From Vombatus ursinus (taxonomy: Eukaryota; Chordata; Mammalia; Diprotodontia; Vombatidae), in the NCBI RefSeq assembly GCF_900497805.2, contig NW_020954570.1, positions 15,770,459 to 15,834,458 on the forward strand: a stretch of 64,000 bases of DNA, given 5' to 3'. Each line of letters begins with the position of its first letter. Position 1 is the first letter of the stretch. Positions 57,205 to 64,000 of the stretch are shown piece by piece. A model generated the notes under the pieces. The model saw only the letters and a list, made by a program, of their open reading frames with translations. It was not told where the DNA came from and searched no databases. The position numbers were made by a program, and so were the translations under genes.

Positions 57205-59240
57205 AACTCCATGAAACAAGGATGTCCATTATCTCCACTGTTCAATACTGTACTGGAAACATTAGCTTTAGCAATAAGAGAAGAAAAGGAAATTGAAGGT
57301 ATTAGAATAGGCAAAGAAAAAACAAAGCTATCGCTCTTTGCAGATGACATGATGATATACTGAGAGAATCAAATAAAAAACTACTTGAAATAATAAAACA
57401 AAATTGCACGCTATAAAATAAACCCACATAAATCATCGGCATTTCTATTTATTACCAACAAAGCCTAACAGCAAGAGATAGAAAGAGAAATTCCTTTTAA
57501 ATTTACTGTAGACATTATAAAATATTTAGGAGTCTAACTCCTGAAACAAACCCAGGAACTATATGAACATAATTACAAAACACTTTTCACACAAATAAAG
57601 TAAGATCTAAATAACTGGAAAAACATCATTTACTCATGGGTAGGCTGAGCTAATATAATAAAAATGACAATTCTACTTAAGCTAATTTACTTATTCAGTG
57701 CCATACCAATCAAATTACCAAAAATTGTTTTATAGTTAGAAAAAATAATAACAAGATTCATGTGGAAGAACAAAAGATCCATAATATCAAGAGAACTAAT
57801 ACAAAGAAATGCAGGGGAAGGTGGCTTAGCCGTTCCAGATCTTGAATGGTATTATAAAGTAGCAATCATCAAAACTACTTGGTACTGGCTAAGAAATAGA
57901 GTGGTGGGTAGGTGGAATAGGTTAAGTATGCAAGACACAGTGGTCAATGACTATAGTAATCTATTAATTTAATTAATTTAATCTATTAAAGTAATCTCTT
58001 TGAAAGAAACTGCTGGGGGCAGCTATGTGGCACAGTGGATAGAGCACAGCCCCTGGAGTCAGGAAGACCTGAGTTCAAATCTGGCCTCAGATACATAATA
58101 ATACTTCCTAGGTGTGTGACTCTGGGCAAGTTACTTCATTACAACTGCCTCACCAAAAAAAAAAAAACAAAAAAAAAATGCTGGGAAAACTAGAAAAGAG
58201 TATGACAGAAACTAGGGATTGATCAAAATCTCACACCATATACCAAAATAAAGTCAAAAAGTGTTCATGATTTAGATCTAAAGGCTGATATTATAAGCAA
58301 ACTGGGAGAGCAAGGGATAGTTTACCTATCAGATTTATGGAGAACAGAAGAATTCATGACCAAACAGGAGTTAGAGAACATTATGAAAAGCAAAATGGAT
58401 AACTTTGATTACATTAAATTGAAAAGTTTCTGCACAAACAAAGCCAATGCAACTAAGATTAGAAGGAAGATAGAAAATTTGAAAAGATTTTTGCAACCAA
58501 TGCCTCTGAAAAGGGCCTCTTTTCTAAAATATATAGATAATTAAGTCAAATTTATAAAAATACAAATCATTCCCCAATTGATAAATGGTCAAAAGATATG
58601 AACAGGCAGTTCTCAGATGAGGAAATTAAAGTCATCTATAGTCATATGAAAAAATGTTCTAAATCACTATTGATTAGAGAAATGCAAATCAAAACAGTTC
58701 TGAGGTACCACACCACACCTATCAGATTGACCAAGATGACAAAACAAGAAAATGATAAATATTAGAGAAGATGTGGGAAAACTGAAACACTAATGCTTTG
58801 TAGGTGGAGTTGTGAAATGATCCAACCATTTTGGAGAGCAATTTGGAACTATGCCCAAAGGGCTATAAAAATGTGCATACCCTTTGACTCAGCAATATCA
58901 CTTCTAGGGCTACATCCCAAAGAGATCATACAAATGGGAAAAGGACCCACATGTACAAAAATATTCATAGCAGCTCTTTTTGTGGTGGCAAAGAATTGGA
59001 AATTGAGAGGATGCTCATCTATTGGGTAATGGCTGAACAAGTTGTGGTATATGAATGTAATGGAATACTATTGTACTGTAAGAAATGATGAACAGGCTGA
59101 CTTCAGAAAAAAACCTGGATAGAATTGTATGGTCTGATTCTGAGTGAAGTGGGCACAACCAAGAGAACGTTGTACACAATAATAGCCACATTGTACGATG
59201 ACTAATATTGATAAACTTAAACCCTTCCCAGCAATACAAG
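57205..59240 (+). pseudogene. L1 ORF2 remnant, RT motif B onward
   Basis: Begins at GCPLSP (RT motif B). The catalytic LFADDMMIY box is intact in sequence near 57334-57360, but a stop follows within a few codons. Later open pieces: 57760-57972 (WKNKRSIISRELIQRNAGEG, VPDLEWYYK) and 58356-58544 (KSFCTNKANATKIRRKIENL). At least several frame breaks plus the SINE insertion separate it from function. The endonuclease domain is absent. Confidence 0.78.
58017..58176 (+). mobile_element. tRNA-derived SINE inserted in L1 ORF2, best preserved here
   Basis: Head 'ggcagctatgtggcacagtg', 'gagcacagcccctggagtca', B box 'gagttcaaatctgg', then 'aactgcctcacc' and an A-rich tail. L1 'actgctggg' is repeated after the tail as 'atgctggg', a target duplication. 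Near-consensus sequence, so one of the youngest insertions in the window. Confidence 0.9.
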
Positions 59241-59599
59241 GCTCTAAGACATCTCCAAAAGCCTAATGAAGGAAAATGCTATTCACATCCAAAGAAAGAA
59301 ATATGGAGTTTGAATGCAGATTGAAGCATACTATTTGCTAGTGTTTTTTTTTTCTCTTCTGTTGAGTTTTGTTTCCTCTTTTTGGTGACTCTTCATATTG
59401 GTTCTAATTCCTACTTACAACATCACTAATGTGAAAATATATTTAATAGAAATATATATGTATAGTCTATATCAGATTGCATGCCATCTTGGGGAGGGTG
59501 GTGGGGAGGAAAGGGGAGAAAAATTTTAAACTCAAAAGCATATGGAAGTGATTGTTGATAAATCAAAATAAATTAATTTTTAAAAAAATTTAAAAATAA

Positions 59600-61965
59600 A
59601 CTTAAAAAATAGAATTTCCCTAATGGAAAAGGAGGCACAAAATCTCACTGAAGAAAATAATTCCTTAAAAATTAGAATTGAGTAAGTGGAAGCTAACAAC
59701 TCTACGAGATATCAAGAAGCAATAAAACAAAACCAAACAAGTGAAAAAAAAGGAAGACAATATGAAATATCTCATTGAAAAAAAACAATTGACATGGAAT
59801 ATATATCAAGGAGAGATAACTCAAAAATTATTGGGCTTCCTGAAAGTCATGATAAAAAATAGAGTCTAGATATCATCTTTCAAAAAATCATCAAGGAAAA
59901 CTGCCCTGATATTCTGGAACTGGAGAGTTAAATAGAAATTGAAAGAATCCACTGATCACTTTCTGAAAGACAACCCCAAATGAAAACTCCCAGAAATATT
60001 ACAGTCAAATTCCAGAATTCCTAGGTCTAGGAGAAAATATTGCAAACAGCCCAAAAGAAAAAAATTCAAGCATCATGGAGCCACAGTCAAAATAACACAA
60101 GTTTTATCAGCTTCTACATCAACAGATATAAAGGCTTGGAATATGTTATTCTGAAGGGTAAAGCAGCTAGGATTACAACCAAGAATCACCTATCCAGCAA
60201 AACTGAATATAATCCTTCAGGAGAAAAATGGATATTCAATGAAATTGAGGACTTTCAAGTATTCCTGATGGGGAAAAAAAAAGCTGAATAGAAAATTTGA
60301 CTTTCAAATACAAGATTTAAGAGAAGCATAAAAAGGTAAACAGGAAAGGGAAATTATAAGGTACTTAATAAGATTAAACTATTTACATTCCTACATGAGA
60401 AGATGATGCTTGCAACTTACGAGAACTTTTTCATTATTAGGGTAGTTAGGAGTAAAAATAGATGGAGGACACAGGTGTGTGTTGAATATGATGGGATGAT
60501 ATCTTAAAAATAAAATTGAGGGGTGAGAGAGAAATGCACTGGTGGAAGAGGAAAGGAAGAGGTAAATGGGTAACTTATCTGACATAAAAGGTGCATGAAA
60601 TGGCTATTATAGTAGAAGGGAAGATGGTGGAGGTGGTGGGAAATGCTTGAACCTTATTCTCATCAGAACTGGCTCAAAGAAGGAGTAACATGTACATTCA
60701 ATTTGGAATAGAAATTTATTTTATCCTACAGGAAAGTAGGAGAAGAGTGGAATAAAAGAAGGGTGGGTGTTCATATAAGGGAGGGCAGATTGAGGGAGGT
60801 AGTAGTCACAAGCAAAATACTTTTGAGGAGGGACAGGATAAAAGAAGATAGAGAATAGAATATATGGGGGAAATGGGATGGAAGGAAACACAATTTGTAA
60901 TCATAATTGTGAAAAAAATGAAACAAGTTTATCTGACAAAGTCCTCATCTCTCAAATATATAGCAAAATGCATCAGTTTTATGGGAATAAGAGCCATTCC
61001 CCAATTGATAAAATATGAAGTCAGTTTTCAGATGAAGTTATCAAAGCTGTCTATAGCCATGTGAGAAAATACTCTAAATCACTATTGATTGGAGAAATGA
61101 AAATTAAAATTGTCTGAAGTACTAACTCATAACTATTAAATTGGCTAATAGGATGGAAAAGGAAAAATCACAAATGTTGGAGAAGATGGGGGAAAATGAG
61201 ACACTAATACACTGATGGTGGAGTTGTGAACTGATTCATCCATTTTGTAGAGCAATTGGGAATAATGGTGAAAGGCCAATAAAACTATGCTTACTCTTTG
61301 ACCTAGCAATATTGCTACTAGGTCTGTATCCCAAAAGAGATCAAAAAGGAAAAGGACTTTTTGTACAACAATATTTATAACAGCTCTTTTATGGTGGCAA
61401 AAAAAAGGAAATTGAAAGTCTGCCCATCATTTGGGGAATAGCTGAACAAGTTGAGATATATGATTGTGTTGGAATACTGTTGGCTATGACAAATGATGAG
61501 CTGGTTGCTCTCAGCAAAACCTGGAAAGACTTACATGAATTGATGCAGAGTGAAATAAATGAATGGAACCAGGAGAAAACTGTACATAGTAACAGGTAAT
61601 ATTGTGAGATGATCAACTAGTGAATAATTAGCTGTCCTCAGCAATGCAATGATCCAAGGCAATTCTAAAGGATTTAAGATGAAAAATGTTATCCAGCCCC
61701 TGAGAAAGAACTAATGGAGTCTGAATACAGATCAAAGCATACTTTTTTTTTTACCTTGTATTTCTTGGGTTTTTAAATTTTGGTTTATGTTTTCTTTTAT
61801 AACATGATTAATGTGGAAATATGTTTTACATGACTACACATGTATAACCTATATCAGATTGCTTGCCATCTTAATGAGGGGTTGGGGAGGGAGGAAGAGA
61901 ATATGGAACTCAATTTTAAAAATGAATGTTGACAATTGTTTTTACATGTAATTGGGGAAAAATAA
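59600..61965 (+). mobile_element. HAL1-type element retaining an ORF2 C-terminal tail, 5'-truncated
   Basis: Starts in the ORF1 coiled coil, passes through the ORF1 C-terminus (60040-60291 open; 'KGKAARITTKNHLSSKTEYN') and the inter-ORF region (60310-60890), then jumps to the ORF2 C-terminal third ('gtttatctgacaaagtcctc' near 60927) and L1 3' UTR ending in 'aattggggaaaaataaaata'. It lacks endonuclease and RT. This differs from the 27037 copy, which has no ORF2 at all. It lies directly after the tail of the L1 at 56015-59595. Confidence 0.72.
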
Positions 61966-61984
61966 AATAATCAATTTTAAGAAA

Positions 61985-63570
61985 TTGGGAAAAAAAAACA
62001 GCCATCAAACTATTTGATAGTGTGGACGTGAGGTGACAAAAACCTCTAATAACAATGTGGCACTGGTCAAATGTATTTAGGAGCTTTGACTTTGTTGTCT
62101 TCTTCTGGTTGTATGTTTTGATCTTCTTTGTTACCAAAAAAAAAAAAAGATTCTATGGTCTGACTCTTTTTGCGAGGTTTGTTCATGATCCCAGCCAATT
62201 ACTTGAGTTGTAAACTCTTTGTTAAGGTACAAGTCTGCTTCCAATGTGGAGAATGTACTGTCCCAAGCTTTGGGGGTTTGTACAACTGTTTTCAGATATA
62301 CTTCTAGGGACCTACAAATTTTCAGTTCTTCCAAGGTGATTTGATAAGGGGTGAAGTGTTTACTCCTTTTCTGGTCAGCGTTCTGGTCTATGAGTGACCA
62401 CAAGCACTCTTTTCTGTCTTGGAACTGTGAGGAGAATTTCCTCTCCACCACCACTACATGCTCCACCATGCCAGCACTCCTCCTTGCCCCAGGACCACCA
62501 CCTAGACTGTGACCCAGATCCAAGCATGGGCAAAGCAAGAGAATCCTGCACCAGCAGAGAGATCCCTGCAATCTCCCTCTTATCAGCCACTAGATTCCCC
62601 CTCAGTCTGTGGGCCAGAAGCTCAGGAAGCAGTCGTGCTTGGGAACTGGAGCTGAGATCACTGCGCTTCTTTCTCTCACCACTGCAGAAACAGACTTTTC
62701 CCACTAACCTTCTAAGTTGTCTTTGGCATTTGTGGGTTGAGAGGTTTGGAAACCGCCACAGCTGCCTGTGATTCAGCCCTCTGAGGCTTGCTCCAGGTTT
62801 ACTGTGGCCTGTGTGCCCACACCGAAACTGTGTTCCTTTCCCAGTCTGGTACGATATACCTTTCTGATCCACCATCCAGGTTGTCTTGGGCTGGAAATTT
62901 GTTTCATTCCATCTTTTTGTGGGTTCTCCTGCTTTAGAATTTGTTTAGAGACTTTTTTAATAGGTATTTGGAGGGGTTTGGGGGAGAGCTCAAGCAAGTC
63001 ACTGCCTTCACTCAACCATCTTGGCTCCGCCCCCTCTATTTTGGTGCTGGTCAAATGGTAAGGGTGGAAAAGGAGGAATCAAAAATGCCTCAATGTTTTT
63101 GATTTTATGAACTGAAGAGTATTACGTCAAAAAAGGAAGTTAGTAAGAGCAGCTTGGTTTTGTGAGAGTGGAGTGAATTCAGGAGTGGATAATTCAATTT
63201 TGAGTCATCTGCTTAGAAAACATAAGAATGGATGATAGTGCATAAATGATACAGAGAAAAAAGCTGAGAGCTATTAATTACATGTTGTTGAGTAGGCTAA
63301 CATTTGTTATTCAGGAGAAAGTGACTTCAGAGAAGAAAAACTGTGTTACAAAGAAATAAAAAAATTAGTGGCATGTAAATCAAGAAAGGAAATAGTTTCA
63401 AGAAAGAGGGAATGTTTAATGGGAATAAAAGTATATTACAGCAAATGGAAAAGGAAATACTCCTGGATTTAGTGATATGGTGGTTATTGGTAAAATTGAT
63501 AAAGAAGTTTAATTAGAGTGATAGGTGCAAGTCAGAACATATGAAGCTTAGAGATGACCACATGCATAAT
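61985..63570 (-). mobile_element. L2 LINE, minus strand, split by an L1 5' fragment
   Basis: 'gtgtggacgtgaggtgacaa' before the insertion, and 'ttttgagtcatctgcttaga', 'tttcaagaaagagggaatgt', 'gatatggtggttattggtaa' after it, follow the L2 coding/3' region in reverse. The insert occupies 62074-63041. Confidence 0.55.
62074..63034 (-). mobile_element. L1/HAL1 5' end only (5' UTR and ORF1 start), minus strand
   Basis: In minus-strand sense it opens with 'gggggcggagccaagatggt' at 63034, continues through about 850 bp of GC-rich 5' UTR, ORF1 ATG at 62186 (MNKPRKKSQT), and stops after about 35 codons at 62074 with no 3' UTR and no A-tail. The flanks 'tggcactggtcaaatg' (62058-62073) and 'tggtgctggtcaaatg' (63042-63057) look like a 16-bp target duplication with two mismatches. 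A homopolymer of 13 bases interrupts ORF1. It retains several CpGs. The 166-codon sense frame at 62875-62375 lies wholly in the 5' UTR. Confidence 0.78.
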
Positions 63571-64000
63571 TATTTCTCAATATAGGTAATCAATCAATGG
63601 GAAGGTATTGTTTAAACCTTTTAAATATATAAACCTCCAAAATTCAATATCTTTGTTAAAAATTGACTTCATAATTATGTTTCACTAGAGAAAAATCTTG
63701 CCAAAAGCAAGTCCCTTGAGGCACTGTTATTGATCATTTATATGTGCAAAGTGCTTTTATAAATACAGATAATTTTAGTTATGGCTAACCACAGTACTTT
63801 GAANNNNNNNNNNCCACATTTTCCTGTTTTGTTTTAAAAAAATCAAAAAATGAATGCCTTGGGCAACCTTGAAAATCTAGAAGTCCTTTCTATTCTTTCA
63901 CTTAAAATAAATTCCTAACATTTTCTCATGGAAATAAGGTTCCTTGTCAATTATAAATACTCACATGAAACTGCAACTCAATGTCATATTAAAATCACAA
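63571..64000. other. Unassigned AT-rich sequence with a 10-N gap (63804-63813)
   Basis: No repeat or gene recognised. Unlike the other two gaps, this one is not inside a tandem repeat. Confidence 0.45.

Larger units (their letters stand above)
56015..59595 (+). mobile_element. Internally deleted L1: 5' UTR and ORF1 N-part joined to ORF2 RT
   Basis: 5' end near 56025 ('gaggaggagtcaagatgata'), about 740 bp of 5' UTR, ORF1 start at 56770, and coiled-coil sequence to about 57200. There 'ctccatgaaacaa' of ORF1 runs straight into ORF2 RT at 'ggatgtccattatctcc' (GCPLSP block). The shared 'gaaacaa' suggests a microhomology junction. ORF2 then continues to its C-terminus (about 59240), followed by a 3' UTR of the older type. 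A SINE is inserted at 58017. Absent: ORF1 C-terminal half, ORF2 endonuclease and first RT motifs. Confidence 0.78.

Noticed and set aside
62375-62875. 166-codon minus-strand frame, the longest in the window
   Set aside because: It lies entirely in an L1/HAL1 5' UTR that also occurs at 7220 and 27037. It is not a host gene; kept only as a low-interest question about 5' UTR frames.

Overview
The window looks like intergenic or intronic DNA from a marsupial. I see no host gene, exon, tRNA, rRNA or CRISPR array, and nothing I could defend as a retrovirus-like element. The marsupial call rests on the repeats: tRNA-derived SINEs with the 'ggcagctaggtggcacagtgg' head, SINEs with a Bov-B/RTE-like tail, L1s with a 'gccaagatggtggagta' 5' end and long inter-ORF region, long L2 copies, and L3/CR1 fragments. 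I cannot resolve the species. All family names come from recognition by eye, not a library search.

Layout. 0-2.7 kb is a long old L2 carrying a SINE. 2.7-6.1 kb is mostly unassigned, with microsatellites and one young SINE. 6.1-12.2 kb is a nest: an ancient DNA-transposon-like repeat split by an L1/HAL1 pile, itself holding a second L1 with target duplications. 12.6-15.5 kb is microsatellite-rich and holds a mariner-type palindrome and a ~250-bp inverted duplication. 15.5-19.6 kb is RTE plus nested minus-strand L1s. 20.9-24.4 kb is a decayed L1 ORF2. 25.6-26.0 kb is a TIR element with TA flanks. 26.9-30.6 kb is an L2 interrupted by a full-length half-L1 (HAL1-type) with a perfect 12-bp target duplication. 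30.7-31.7 kb is RTE. 32-47 kb is older DNA with L2, L3/CR1, MIR-like SINEs and an old L1. 47.7-54.1 kb holds three L1 pieces. 56.0-62.0 kb is two L1/HAL1 elements end to end. 62.0-63.6 kb is an L2 interrupted by an L1 5' end that has no 3' half.

Theme. Nearly all the L1-type material that keeps its 5' UTR or ORF1 is internally deleted: ORF1 without ORF2, ORF1 joined to the 3' UTR, or ORF1 joined to the RT domain, each with a different junction. This is a dense collection of non-autonomous L1 derivatives which presumably moved using enzymes from intact L1s elsewhere. Two HAL1 copies share an unusual 3' end made of two different L1 tails in tandem. No recognised element here has an intact coding capacity. 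Three 10-N gaps (4847-4856, 16402-16411, 63804-63813) are assembly gaps; two lie inside expanded short tandem repeats.
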